Positions 15,489-25,383 of a DNA stretch of 51,302 nucleotides are shown piece after piece; position 1 is the stretch's first letter, and every line of letters starts with the position of its first letter. The notes beneath the pieces were generated by a model, which saw only the letters and a list, made by a program, of their open reading frames with translations, had not been told where the DNA came from and ran no database searches. Both the position numbers and the translations under genes were made by a program. This DNA comes from a bacterium (lineage in GTDB: Bacteria > Myxococcota_A > UBA9042), in contig JAUIAC010000009.1 of assembly GCA_030425545.1 (NCBI GenBank), positions 1 through 51,302 of the forward strand, in the 5' to 3' direction.

Positions 15489-17771
15489 ATGACCACCGAG
15501 ACTCCCGCACGCTGGCCCGCAGACTGGCCGCTCCCCGGCGACATCGATCTCGACGTCCAGGACCTGCCGCACGCGTCGGCGACCACCGAGTGGTGGTACC
15601 AGAACTGCCATCTGGTCACGGCCACCGGCCGCAAGCTCAGCCTGTTCGCGTCCTTCTTCCGCATCGTGGTGGGCCGCGACGAGCAGACCAAGCAGCGCGT
15701 GCACGCCCACTCGCTCACCTGGGCGATCATCGACGCGGACAGCGGCAAGTACCACACGGTGTCCAAGGTCGATCAGGACGCGCCTCGACTGGGGCTGCAG
15801 AAGCTCGACCGCGGCGAAGGCACGCAGGACCAGCGCCTGCGTCGCGCCATGCGCGAGGTGTTGGAGAAGGGCAAGGTCCCGTGGCCCGACCGCCTCTTCG
15901 ACCGACCGATTCACGTCGGCGACCGCAGGCTGGAGCTCGACTTCGCCGGCGACCGCTTCGTCAAGCGCGACGACGGCACCTACCGCCTGCAGCTGGACGA
16001 CAAGCTCACCGGCTGCGCCGCGGACATCGTGCTCACCCCCAAGAAGAAGCCCTGCCGCCACGGCGACAACGGCGTCGTCAAGGCGGTGCAGGGCGAGGAC
16101 ATGTTCTACTACTTCATCCCTCGCTGTGAGGTGTCCGGCACCGTGCGCATCGACGGCGTCGACGAGCAGCTCACCGGCGAGAGCTCGGGCTGGTACGACC
16201 ATGAGTTCGGCCACCACGGCGCCGTCTCGGAGCCCACGGCGACCGGAGACGCCGACAGCGCGGGCAAGGACACCACCAAGGTCGACATCGCCTGGAACTG
16301 GATCTCGGTGCAGTTCGACGACGGCAGTGAGATGACCGCGTACGCGCTCCACGACCTCGTCAGCGACACGCCCGCGGGCAACTGGGCCGTGGCGATCGAC
16401 GCGGACGGCACCTGGCGGGGGCAGACCGACGCCGCCTTCTCACCCTCGGGGGAGTGGCGGTCCACGCGGACCTTCAACGAGTACCCCAACCACTGGCATG
16501 TCGCCCTGCCCTCGGAGGGCTTGGTGCTCGAGGCTGCGGTCGCCTTCGAGGACCAGGAGTTCATCACCCTGATCAGCAAGCCGGCCTTCTGGGAGGGGCG
16601 CGTGCACGTCACTGGCACGCGCCACGGCAAGCCCGTCCGTGGCACCGGCTTCATCGAGCGCAGCGGCTACGCGGCCATCGACGACCTGGACTCCTTCTTC
16701 CGCTCGGTCGGCAAGGCCACGCGCGCGTCGGTTCAGGCGCTGCTGCCCTACAACCCGGACCGCAAGCTCATCCAGGACCTGGTGGCGATGCCAGACCGAC
16801 CGGACTGGATCGTAGGCGTCGACACCGATCAATTCGTCGACACAATGATCAAGCCGATTCGAGAGATCACCGACCGCGGTGGCAAGTCCTGGCGCAGCTA
16901 CGCCGCCCTGGCCTGCTGCGACGTCGTCGGCGGCGACTCCCGCGAGTTCAGCCAGTGGCTGGCCATGCCGGAGCTGATGCACACCGGGTCCCTCATCGTC
17001 GACGACGTGCAGGACCGCTCGGAGGTGCGCCGCGGCGGCCCGACCTGCCACGCCGTGTTCGGCGACGCCATCGCGATCAACGCGGGCACGTCCTGCTACT
17101 TCCTCGGCCAGAAGCTGCTCTTCTCGGAGAAGGTCTCGGCCCACGGGCGGCTGCGGCTCTACGACCTCTACTTCGCCGCGCTGCGCGCTGGTCACTCGGG
17201 CCAGGCGCTCGACATCGGCGGCCTCGACGAGCTGATGCCCGCCGCGGTGGAGACCGGCGACGCCACGGCGGTGGAGGAGCGCATCTTGGCGATCCACCGC
17301 CTCAAGACCGCGATCCCGGCGGCCTCGCTCGCGCGCATGGGCGCTGTGGTCGGCGAGGGCACCGAGGCGCAGATCGAGGGCATCGGGCGTTTCTTCGAGG
17401 CGGTCGGGCTCGCCTTCCAGATCATCGACGACGTGCTCAACCTGCGTGGCTTCAAGGGCGACCTCAAGTCGCGCGGCGAGGACCTGGCCATGGGCAAGGT
17501 CACGCTGCCGGTGGCCCGAGCCCTGCCCCGCCTCGACAAGGCCGGTCGCACCTGGCTGTGGACCGAGGTGAAAGCCAAGCACCAGGACCCCGAGACCCTG
17601 AGCACCATCATCGAGCAGATCGAGTCGTGCGGCGCGCTCGCCGAGTGTGAGCGGGAGGCGCGGACCTTGGTGGAAGACGCGTGGGCGGCGCTCGATCCGC
17701 TGGTGGAGGAGTCGCTGCCGAAGCTGATGCTCCGCTCGTTCGGCTGGTACGTGCTCGAGCGTCACTACTGA
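15489..17771 (+). CDS. CrtC/AttH-like domain fused to polyprenyl diphosphate synthase
   Basis: A 760-residue two-domain protein. Residues 1-400 match the AttH/CrtC (carotenoid 1,2-hydratase, lipocalin-like) fold: TTEWWYQNCHL (about 33-43), SLFASFFR, SGWYDHEFG (about 233-241), WNWISVQFDDGSEM, and FWEGRVHVTGTRHG...GTGFIERSGY. Residues about 420-760 are an isoprenoid synthase: HTGSLIVDDVQDRSEVRRGGP with the first Asp-rich motif DDVQD (505-509), a FQIIDDVLNLRG second motif DDVLN (647-651), and DLAMGKVTLPV. A DDxxN second motif followed by LRG resembles eukaryotic-type GGPP synthases. The synthase would make a C15-C20 or longer diphosphate, and the CrtC-like domain could hydrate or bind a terpenoid. 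I know of no described fusion of this kind. One continuous frame, with no internal start with a good ribosome site at the junction. Confidence 0.88.
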   Translation: MTTETPARWPADWPLPGDIDLDVQDLPHASATTEWWYQNCHLVTATGRKLSLFASFFRIVVGRDEQTKQRVHAHSLTWAIIDADSGKYHTVSKVDQDAPRLGLQKLDRGEGTQDQRLRRAMREVLEKGKVPWPDRLFDRPIHVGDRRLELDFAGDRFVKRDDGTYRLQLDDKLTGCAADIVLTPKKKPCRHGDNGVVKAVQGEDMFYYFIPRCEVSGTVRIDGVDEQLTGESSGWYDHEFGHHGAVSEPTATGDADSAGKDTTKVDIAWNWISVQFDDGSEMTAYALHDLVSDTPAGNWAVAIDADGTWRGQTDAAFSPSGEWRSTRTFNEYPNHWHVALPSEGLVLEAAVAFEDQEFITLISKPAFWEGRVHVTGTRHGKPVRGTGFIERSGYAAIDDLDSFFRSVGKATRASVQALLPYNPDRKLIQDLVAMPDRPDWIVGVDTDQFVDTMIKPIREITDRGGKSWRSYAALACCDVVGGDSREFSQWLAMPELMHTGSLIVDDVQDRSEVRRGGPTCHAVFGDAIAINAGTSCYFLGQKLLFSEKVSAHGRLRLYDLYFAALRAGHSGQALDIGGLDELMPAAVETGDATAVEERILAIHRLKTAIPAASLARMGAVVGEGTEAQIEGIGRFFEAVGLAFQIIDDVLNLRGFKGDLKSRGEDLAMGKVTLPVARALPRLDKAGRTWLWTEVKAKHQDPETLSTIIEQIESCGALAECEREARTLVEDAWAALDPLVEESLPKLMLRSFGWYVLERHY

Positions 17772-17814
17772 TGTCTCCGCTCCGGGCCCTGGCCCGCGGC
17801 GAGCGACGCGCCCC

Positions 17815-18435
17815 ATGACATCGCCCTGGCTGTCCCTGGACGACCTGGCCAACGAGCCCGCGCCCAACCAGGCGACCCTGGCGGAATGCGCGGCCCGGGT
17901 CCGTGGTTCTGCCCTTCGCGGGTGGGCCGCCAACGTCGACGCGCGGCACGGTGCCGGCGCGGCCGAGGCGCTCCGTGAGCGGCTCGGGTTGTCCGCAGAC
18001 GCGCTGCCCGCGGATCCGCCAGCGAGCCTGTGGATTCCGGCGCGCGTGCAGCTCGCCCTCACGGAGGCCATCGTCTCGCACCACTACGGCCACGACCTCC
18101 GCGCGCTGGAGCCCGACCTGTTTGACGACACCACCGCCAAGCTGGGCCCCCTGTCGCGTGGCGTCCTCCGTCGTGTCGGCGTGGCGCGGCTGCTGGCCCA
18201 CGCGCCGGCGCTGCACAGTCGGATCTGGGACCGCGGCAGCGCCATGGTGAACCTCCAGCCGGGCCAGGCGCTGATCCAGGTGATGGGGGCGCCGACCTTC
18301 ACCACGCGCACGTGGCTCTCGTTGAACCTCTTCGCGCTCGGCGGCATCGTTCGGGTGACCGGTGGCACGCTGGTGGCGCGTCAGGCACGGCGCGACGGCA
18401 CCGACGCCGTGTCGTTGCGCGTGTCGTGGGCATGA
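17815..18435 (+). CDS. Hypothetical protein, possibly DUF2378-like
   Basis: A 206-residue protein, 43 bases after the prenyl synthase fusion, without a clear ribosome site. Residues 5-60 form helices. Residues 68-205 (SLWIPARVQLALTEAIVSHHYG; LGPLSRGVLRRVGVARLLAHAPALHSRIWDRGSAM; then strands ending VSLRVSWA) resemble the overall layout of the myxobacterial DUF2378 family (helical bundle then terminal sheet), but this is a weak, memory-based likeness. No catalytic motif or membrane segment is certain. Probably in one operon with its neighbours, as the next gene starts 12 bases later. Confidence 0.65.
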   Translation: MTSPWLSLDDLANEPAPNQATLAECAARVRGSALRGWAANVDARHGAGAAEALRERLGLSADALPADPPASLWIPARVQLALTEAIVSHHYGHDLRALEPDLFDDTTAKLGPLSRGVLRRVGVARLLAHAPALHSRIWDRGSAMVNLQPGQALIQVMGAPTFTTRTWLSLNLFALGGIVRVTGGTLVARQARRDGTDAVSLRVSWA

Positions 18436-18447
18436 CATGAGGACGCG

Positions 18448-19623
<1,176 letters not shown>

Positions 19624-19684
19624 GGGACCGCCCACCACGGACCGCGCTTGCAAGCGACCTGGGCGCTGGCCCACCATCGCTCTG

Positions 19685-21802
19685 ATGCGCTCCCCGCCCC
19701 CCAACGCTCCCGGCAGCTCGGCCGCCTTGCAAAAGGCGGTGCCGACGCTCGTCTCCGCTGTGGAGCAGCGGCGCAACGACGACGGAGAGCTGGTGCTCGT
19801 CGACCCGGGCGGCGCCCACGTCATGACCGTCCACAAAGAAGAGGAGCCCATCGTCGCCCTCATCGACGGTCAGCGCACGGTCGAAGCCCTGGTCCGAGCC
19901 GGCCTGTCCGCGACGCCGCCGGTGCGCGCCATGGCCACCCTGGCCCTGCTGCGTCGCCTCCAGGGCGCGCACCTGGTGCAGGGCCTCACGTCGGTCGAGG
20001 GGCACATCGTGGACCGGCGCCGCTCCCGGTGGGCGCGCTTCAACCGGGCGATCGACCTCCGCGTGCCGGTGCCAGCCCTGGGCCGCATTCTCGGCGTGGG
20101 CCGCTTTCTTGGCGCCGGCACCCTCGGCGCCCTGCCCTGGCTGGCCGGCTTGACCCTCGTGGCCGGCCTGGTCGCCACCATGGCGAGCGGACGGACGGGC
20201 GAGCTGCTCGCCCCGCTCGACGGCGGCGACCTGCCGGCTGAGGCGCTGTGGGCCTGGGCTTCGCTCGCGCTCTTGCTCTCCTGGCGGGGCCTGTGGCGCG
20301 GGCTCTCGTTCGCCGCGCTCGGGCTACCGCTGCCACGCGCCGCCCTGCGCCTGACCCTCTTCGTGCTCTACGGTGACATCGACGACCGGGACCGCCGCAC
20401 GGCGAGCCGCGAGCAGCGCCTCCGCATCGCCAGCACGGGGCTCGCGGCCATGGGACTGGGCGCGGGGATCGCGACCCTGGCGTGGCTGCTGCTGGCACCA
20501 GACGACGGCCGCATGCGCATCCTCGCCTCAGCGGCGGTCTATCTGGTGGTGGCCAACGCGGCGCCCTACGGCCGCGGCGACGGCTTCCACCTCGTGGGCA
20601 TCCTCACGGGCATCCCCGACCTGCGCCGCCGGTCGACCGCCTTTCTGCTCCGACGCAGCCTGCGCAACATGCTGCGCAGCGAGCCCGTGTCCCCGCTCGA
20701 ACAGACCTACCTGACGGTCGCGAGCGCCTGGCTGGGCCACGCCTTGCTCAGCCTCTTCCTGCTCACATGGCACCTGCTCCCGGGGACCATGGAGGCGGTG
20801 GCTCACGCCGCGCGGGTGGGCGCCGACCTGGGCGGCGCGTCGGGCGTGGTGATGGCGCTGATCGGGCTGGTGGCGGCGGGGCTGGTGCTGCTGCTGGTCG
20901 TCGGTCTCGTCGTGGTCCTGGGCGGCGCGGCCCTGCAGCTGCTTCGGCGCCCGAAGAGCACCCCACCGCGCGAGAACCACCGCATCGGAACCGACGCTGA
21001 GGGCCTGACCAAGGAGCTGTCCAAGGTGCCCTTCCTCGCCGCGCTGCCCGACGACGAGCTGGCCGCGGTGGTGGCGGGCATGCGGCGCGAGCGGCACGAC
21101 CCCGGCGCCGCCATCGTGACCCAGGGCGAGACCGGTGACCGCTTCTGCTTTCTCCACGGCGGCGAGGCCGACGTCATCTACGAGGAGGAGTCGGGCCTGC
21201 AGCACCGCGTGGCGCGGCTCAGCGCAGGCGACTTCTTTGGCGAGATCGCGCTCATCGAGGCGGTCCCCCGCACGGCGACCGTGGTCGCTCGTACCGCGTG
21301 CGAGGTCCTGACCCTGGACCGCGAGACCTTCGTCGCGCTGGTGGAGCGGAGCCGCTTCGCCCGCGAGGCGATCCTCGACCAGGTGCGCAACGCGGCCTTC
21401 CTGCGCAAGGTGCGGGTGTTCACTCACCTGAGCGCCAGGCTCATGGGACAGCTGCTGGCGGGCGTGGAGGTGCAGCGCATCGACGCTGGGCAGGTGGTGG
21501 TCCAGGAGGGGGACGACGGCGACGCCATGTTCGTCATCCGTGAAGGCCGCTGTGAGGTCGCCCGGGCCCAGGACGAGGGCGGTGACCTGGCCATCGGCGA
21601 GCTGCGACCCGGCGACTGGTTCGGCGAGATCGCCGTGCTCCGGGGGGTCGAGCGGACCGCGACCGTGCGCACGCTGGACGAGTCGACGCTGATCCGCGTG
21701 TCGGCGACGGTGCTGGACAAGCTGCTGATGGACGACCTGGAGACCGGGGTCGCGCTGGAGCAGACCGTGGCGCGCCGTCTGGTCGCGCTGGAGGCCCGCT
21801 GA
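19685..21802 (+). CDS. Degenerate M50-like membrane protein with two cNMP-binding domains
   Basis: A 705-residue protein. Residues 25-100 look PqqD-like (EPIVALIDGQRTVEALV...ALLRRLQGAHLV), the N-terminal domain of YydH-type M50 peptidases. Six or so hydrophobic segments follow. A block NAAPYGRGDGFHLVGILTGIPDLRRRS (with D299-G300) matches the usual '[25 protein letters not shown]' LDG site. But where HExxH would be, the sequence reads RGLWR (201-205), so the zinc site is lost. Residues about 430-560 and 565-690 are two Crp/PKA-type cyclic-nucleotide domains, with LSAGDFFGEIALIEAVPRTATV and LRPGDWFGEIAVLRGVERTATV. Probably a pseudoprotease or scaffold regulated by cyclic nucleotide at the membrane. 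No ribosome site is obvious at the start. Confidence 0.8.
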   Translation: MRSPPPNAPGSSAALQKAVPTLVSAVEQRRNDDGELVLVDPGGAHVMTVHKEEEPIVALIDGQRTVEALVRAGLSATPPVRAMATLALLRRLQGAHLVQGLTSVEGHIVDRRRSRWARFNRAIDLRVPVPALGRILGVGRFLGAGTLGALPWLAGLTLVAGLVATMASGRTGELLAPLDGGDLPAEALWAWASLALLLSWRGLWRGLSFAALGLPLPRAALRLTLFVLYGDIDDRDRRTASREQRLRIASTGLAAMGLGAGIATLAWLLLAPDDGRMRILASAAVYLVVANAAPYGRGDGFHLVGILTGIPDLRRRSTAFLLRRSLRNMLRSEPVSPLEQTYLTVASAWLGHALLSLFLLTWHLLPGTMEAVAHAARVGADLGGASGVVMALIGLVAAGLVLLLVVGLVVVLGGAALQLLRRPKSTPPRENHRIGTDAEGLTKELSKVPFLAALPDDELAAVVAGMRRERHDPGAAIVTQGETGDRFCFLHGGEADVIYEEESGLQHRVARLSAGDFFGEIALIEAVPRTATVVARTACEVLTLDRETFVALVERSRFAREAILDQVRNAAFLRKVRVFTHLSARLMGQLLAGVEVQRIDAGQVVVQEGDDGDAMFVIREGRCEVARAQDEGGDLAIGELRPGDWFGEIAVLRGVERTATVRTLDESTLIRVSATVLDKLLMDDLETGVALEQTVARRLVALEAR

Positions 21803-21803
21803 C

Positions 21804-22349
21804 ATGTCCATGTCGCGCCTCTTGCCAGCCCTGCTGCTCGTCGGAGGCGGCGGCGTCGCGTTGAAGGGCGGCGGCGCCGTGGGCACGACGGTCATCGACA
21901 CGGTCAAGACGGTCATGACGCGCTACGAGCTGTCGGAGGCCGCGCGCCATCTGGAGCTGGACATCACCCTCGGCGAGCGAGCGCCCCGGTCGACCCGGCA
22001 GCTGGCCAAGTGGCTCCGAGACAATCACCGTGCGCGGCTCGCTCGGGACCCGGCCGAGGACCTCTGGCAGCAGCCCTATGTCTTCCGGCGCGGGCGCAAG
22101 TACCGTTTTGCGCTGGTCAGCCACGGGGCCAACGGCCAGCGTGACCGCTGCGCGGTGGCCAACGTCGAGGACGACCGACGACGCCTGCAGCGTCAGACCC
22201 GGCGCGCCCTGTCTGGCAAGGCGCGCGAGGGCGACCCACCGGCCAAGGACGACGACATCTGCGTCTGGGTCCGCCCCGACCCGGGGGCTCGCCACGGCCG
22301 CCGCATCCAGCGCAACCACAACCGCCGGGCGCGCCGCAGTCGACGTTGA
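21804..22349 (+). CDS. GspG-like (pseudopilin-type) protein
   Basis: A 181-residue protein starting one base after the previous stop. It has a short hydrophobic N-terminus (LLPALLLVGGGGVALKGGG), then a helix, and residues 50-110 (APRSTRQLAKWLRDN, DLWQQPYVFRRGRKYRFALVSHGANGQ) resembling the 'DPWGNPYQY...YDLYSLGADG' globular region of type II secretion GspG pseudopilins. It lacks a GFTLIE prepilin motif, and the C-terminus is a very basic tail (RIQRNHNRRARRSRR). It is therefore likely a pseudopilin-like exported protein rather than a true pseudopilin. Adjacent to the cNMP-domain membrane protein, probably in one operon. Confidence 0.6.
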   Translation: MSMSRLLPALLLVGGGGVALKGGGAVGTTVIDTVKTVMTRYELSEAARHLELDITLGERAPRSTRQLAKWLRDNHRARLARDPAEDLWQQPYVFRRGRKYRFALVSHGANGQRDRCAVANVEDDRRRLQRQTRRALSGKAREGDPPAKDDDICVWVRPDPGARHGRRIQRNHNRRARRSRR

Positions 22350-22350
22350 C

Positions 22351-22410
22351 AGGCGGCGACGGTGCAGGCCGCCAAGGCGCGGGCGGCCAAGGTGCGGGCG
22401 GCGAGGGTGT
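22351..22410. repeat. Four 15-bp imperfect tandem repeats
   Basis: Units at 22351, 22366, 22381 and 22396, all variants of [AG]GGCGGCCAAGGTGC. They fill the space between two convergent genes. The 15-base period could encode five-residue repeats, but the region has no gene start with a ribosome site. Confidence 0.75.
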
Positions 22411-22425
22411 GCGCAGCAGCTGCGC
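22411..22425. terminator. GC hairpin between convergent genes
   Basis: GCGCAG, loop CAG, CTGCGC: a perfect six-base stem about 60 bases after the plus-strand stop and 30 bases beyond the minus-strand stop. No T-tract, so it is only a candidate terminator. Confidence 0.4.
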
Positions 22426-22455
22426 GCCCCAGGCTCGGGTCCACCGTGTCCTCGG

Positions 22456-24291
22456 CTAGAAGGTCAGCGCGACGCCCCCTCCGCCCGTGACACCCGGCGT
22501 GTCGGCGTCCCGACCCGAGAGCCCGACCCGCGCGGTGACAAAGAGCCGCTCGGCCACCGCCACGGTCGCCTCGACCTGAAACCGCAGCGCCTCGCTGGTG
22601 TCCTGCAGCACGTCTTCGTGCACCACCACCCCCGCCAGCCGCAGCCGCTGCCCGACGGGGGTCGACAGCCCCAGCCGCAGCCGCTTGAGCAGCGCAGCGC
22701 CGTCGTCCAGGTCGTGAATCGACGCCCAGCTGACCGAGAGGTGTGCTCCCGCCTCGTCGCCGATGCGCCCCCCGAAGCGATAGCCGAGCCCCGCGCCGCC
22801 GTTGTGGATCGCCGCCAGGAGATCGCCGGAGGCCGAGAGGTAGTCTCCAGCGCGCAGCTCGAGGCCCGCGTGGCCGCCATAGAGGTTGATCGGCTGCGCC
22901 GACACGACCGGGGCAGCGTCCGTGTCAGACGCGGTCAGACGCGGCCCCTGGCCCCAGGTCGCCGTGGCGCCCACACGGCCGACCAGAAAGCCGAAGAAGA
23001 GCCGCTCGAGCCCGATGTCGACGCGCTGCCAGGCGTCACCGGGCGTGCCCTGATCCGCGCCGGTCCACGCCAACGAGACACGGTTGCGGCGCTCGTCGGT
23101 CGCCAGGATGCGACCGCGGGTGACCCGCACGTTCATGGGGCGCCGCGCGGTGCGAAACACCGGCCGGGTGATGCCGTGCTCGTCCGTGGCGGCCAGGTAG
23201 TAGCTCACGCCCGGAACCACCACCCGCCGCGACGGGATCGTCGCGCGCCACACCTGCGGTGAGACCTGCTTCATGCGGGCCACCTCAAAGCTGCCGCCGC
23301 CGCGCGCCCGGTAGAACACCACCGGCGCCCGATAGCGACGGTCGATGCGGGCCGTGAGGGGCAGCGGCTTCTGGTGGCTCCATCGTGACGGCGGCACGTG
23401 GTCGACCGTCGAGCGCCGCCGGCGGCTCGGCCGGCTGTTGATGGCCACGGCGATGGGACGGGCGGGGTGCCCGACCACGACCTCCTGTTGCGCCGCGGCC
23501 CCACCGCTCGCACCGGCCGGCGCGACGGTCGCGCCGACGTAGTACTGCAGCACGTTGGTCTCGCGCGGCGTCTGCCCAGGGGCGAGCCGCGCGGTCCAGC
23601 GTCCGTCGTGCGCGGCCTTCATCGGAGACGAGCGAAAGGGCCCCTCTCGGCCAACACGCCAGCGGACCACGGGCGCGCGAACGCGCGGCCCCGCGACGAT
23701 CTCCAGCCACAGCTTTCCGCCCCAGGGCAGCTGGCGCGGCGGCTGATGCCACACCTTGCGAGCCGCCGCTGCAGCGTCGCGGGCTGCGGCGCCGGCCGTC
23801 TCGCCCTGAGAGCCGGCGCTGGGCGAGCGACCCTTCGCTGGCTCGTCGGCAGCGGGCCTCGCCCCGTACTGTCGCGCCTCGGCCTGCCACCGGGGCTCCA
23901 CCTGCGCGCCGACCGACACGGCCGGGCTCCCGTCCGCCAGCTCGATGACGACGCGCGCTCCCTGACGGTAGCGAACGACGCCCTCGGCCATGGTCAGCCC
24001 ACGCTCTGAGAACCACACCACCAGACCGGGCCCCCACCGCGCCGCGGCCGCCCCCTGGGCCTCGACGCGCTTGCCCACGAGCCGCACCACCCGCACCGCC
24101 GACCGGGAGACCGGGGTGGGGTCGGCGGCGGCCTGTCGGGGCGCGCCGTGCGGCGCGGCGCGGTGTCGCGCCCTGCGCGGTCGCGCCCCCGCCTCCGCCG
24201 GGACCGCCGCGCTCAGCGCGAGCAGCGCAGCCAAGGCAGCGGTGCCCGCACCCCGCCCGCTTCGTGTCGTCTTCGTCGTGTTCGAGTCCAT
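22456..24291 (-). CDS. Secreted protein with C-terminal outer-membrane-like region
   Basis: A 611-residue protein; ATG after GGAGG. A signal peptide occupies residues 1-34 (AALAALLALSAAVPAEAGA). Residues 60-120 form beta strands (VRYRQGARVVIELADGSPAVSVGAQVEPRW). Two similar beta-rich domains follow (YYVGATVAP near 265, YYLAATDEHG near 400), each with the 'YRAP/fRSSPM...W' style of Ig-like surface modules. The last 180 residues alternate short hydrophobic strands (VGATATWGQGP; YLSASGDLLAAIHN; LRLAGVVVHEDVLQ; LFVTARVGLSG) and end in Phe, as in outer-membrane beta-barrels. The function is unknown. Its 5' side is divergent from the ABC transporter operon. Confidence 0.7.
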   Translation of the reverse strand: MDSNTTKTTRSGRGAGTAALAALLALSAAVPAEAGARPRRARHRAAPHGAPRQAAADPTPVSRSAVRVVRLVGKRVEAQGAAAARWGPGLVVWFSERGLTMAEGVVRYRQGARVVIELADGSPAVSVGAQVEPRWQAEARQYGARPAADEPAKGRSPSAGSQGETAGAAARDAAAAARKVWHQPPRQLPWGGKLWLEIVAGPRVRAPVVRWRVGREGPFRSSPMKAAHDGRWTARLAPGQTPRETNVLQYYVGATVAPAGASGGAAAQQEVVVGHPARPIAVAINSRPSRRRRSTVDHVPPSRWSHQKPLPLTARIDRRYRAPVVFYRARGGGSFEVARMKQVSPQVWRATIPSRRVVVPGVSYYLAATDEHGITRPVFRTARRPMNVRVTRGRILATDERRNRVSLAWTGADQGTPGDAWQRVDIGLERLFFGFLVGRVGATATWGQGPRLTASDTDAAPVVSAQPINLYGGHAGLELRAGDYLSASGDLLAAIHNGGAGLGYRFGGRIGDEAGAHLSVSWASIHDLDDGAALLKRLRLGLSTPVGQRLRLAGVVVHEDVLQDTSEALRFQVEATVAVAERLFVTARVGLSGRDADTPGVTGGGGVALTF

Positions 24292-24429
24292 GTGACCTCC
24301 TCCGCGGCCCACTCGACGCCGCGGCGAGACAGACATTCGTCCGACGGCATGGACGCGGCCCTGTCGGCAAGGTGAAACTGAGGTGAATACGCGCCTCACC
24401 CCTGGGGTTGGGGAGAGCGACGGAGCCCC

Positions 24430-25383
24430 ATGCCCACCACCTCCCACAGCGACAGCGCCATCACGGCCCGCGGCGTCACCAAGCGCTACGGCGCCGTGCA
24501 AGCGCTCGCGGGTGTGGACGTGTCGGTTCCCCGCGGCGTGGCCTTTGGCCTCATCGGCCCCAACGGCGCGGGCAAGACCACCTTCATCAAGGTGCTGCTC
24601 GGCATCGCGCGCCCCGACAGCGGCGAGGTGCGTCTGCTCGGAGGGCGCCCCGACGACGTCGCGGTGCGTCGGCGCATCGGATACCTGCCGGAGAACCTCC
24701 AGCTCCCCGGCGCCTGGAGCGCCCTGGCCTTCCTCCGCAGCGTGGCGCGTCTCAAGGGGCTGCGCGGCGCCGACGTGGCGACGCACATCGCCGCCACCCT
24801 GCGCCGCGTGGGGCTGGAAGAGTCGGCCTGGGCAGCGCGCACCGGGGGCTACAGCAAGGGCATGCGCCAGCGCACGGGCCTCGCCGCGGCCCTGCTGGGC
24901 GAGCCGGACCTGCTGGTGCTCGACGAGCCGACCGACGGCATCGATCCCCTTGGGCGGGCCGCCATTCGAGGCGTGATTCAGGAGGAGACCGCGCGCGGCG
25001 CGACCGTCTTCCTCAACAGCCACCTGCTCGCGGAGACCGAGCGCCTCTGCGCCGAGGTCGCCATCATGGGTCGCGGCCGCGTCATGCGTTCGGGTCGCGT
25101 CGACCTGCTGCGCAAGCACCAGGGCTACACCTTGCGCGTGGTCGGTGACGCCCAGGCGGCGGCCTACTTCGCCGACCAGGGGTGGGCCACCTCGGACCAG
25201 CCGGTGTGGGAGGTGTCGCTGGAGATCGACGACGCCGTGGCGCTCAGCGTCACGCTGCGCGGCGCCTTGGCCGCAGGGCTCACGGTCGTGGAGGCGCGTC
25301 GCGACAGCCACGGCCTGGAAGACGTGCTCGCAGACGTCGTCGCCGTCCAGGGCGCGCTCGACCCCGCCGGCGGCCAGCCATGA
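24430..25383 (+). CDS. ABC transporter ATP-binding protein
   Basis: A 317-residue protein. Walker A GPNGAGKTT, Q-loop region (YLPENLQL), signature YSKGMRQR, Walker B LLVLDEPTDG and switch His in LNSHLLAE are all present, so it is an active ATPase of the ABC-2/NosF type. The last 90 residues form an accessory domain. Its stop overlaps the next gene's ATG (ATGA), so it pairs with the permease. A direct repeat AGGTGAA (24370, 24381) in the 138-base divergent gap may be an operator. Confidence 0.93.
   Translation: MPTTSHSDSAITARGVTKRYGAVQALAGVDVSVPRGVAFGLIGPNGAGKTTFIKVLLGIARPDSGEVRLLGGRPDDVAVRRRIGYLPENLQLPGAWSALAFLRSVARLKGLRGADVATHIAATLRRVGLEESAWAARTGGYSKGMRQRTGLAAALLGEPDLLVLDEPTDGIDPLGRAAIRGVIQEETARGATVFLNSHLLAETERLCAEVAIMGRGRVMRSGRVDLLRKHQGYTLRVVGDAQAAAYFADQGWATSDQPVWEVSLEIDDAVALSVTLRGALAAGLTVVEARRDSHGLEDVLADVVAVQGALDPAGGQP

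Noticed and set aside
22193..22444. Small minus-strand frame over the 15-bp repeats
   Set aside because: Its Ala/Thr/Leu repeat product comes only from the DNA repeat; no ribosome site.
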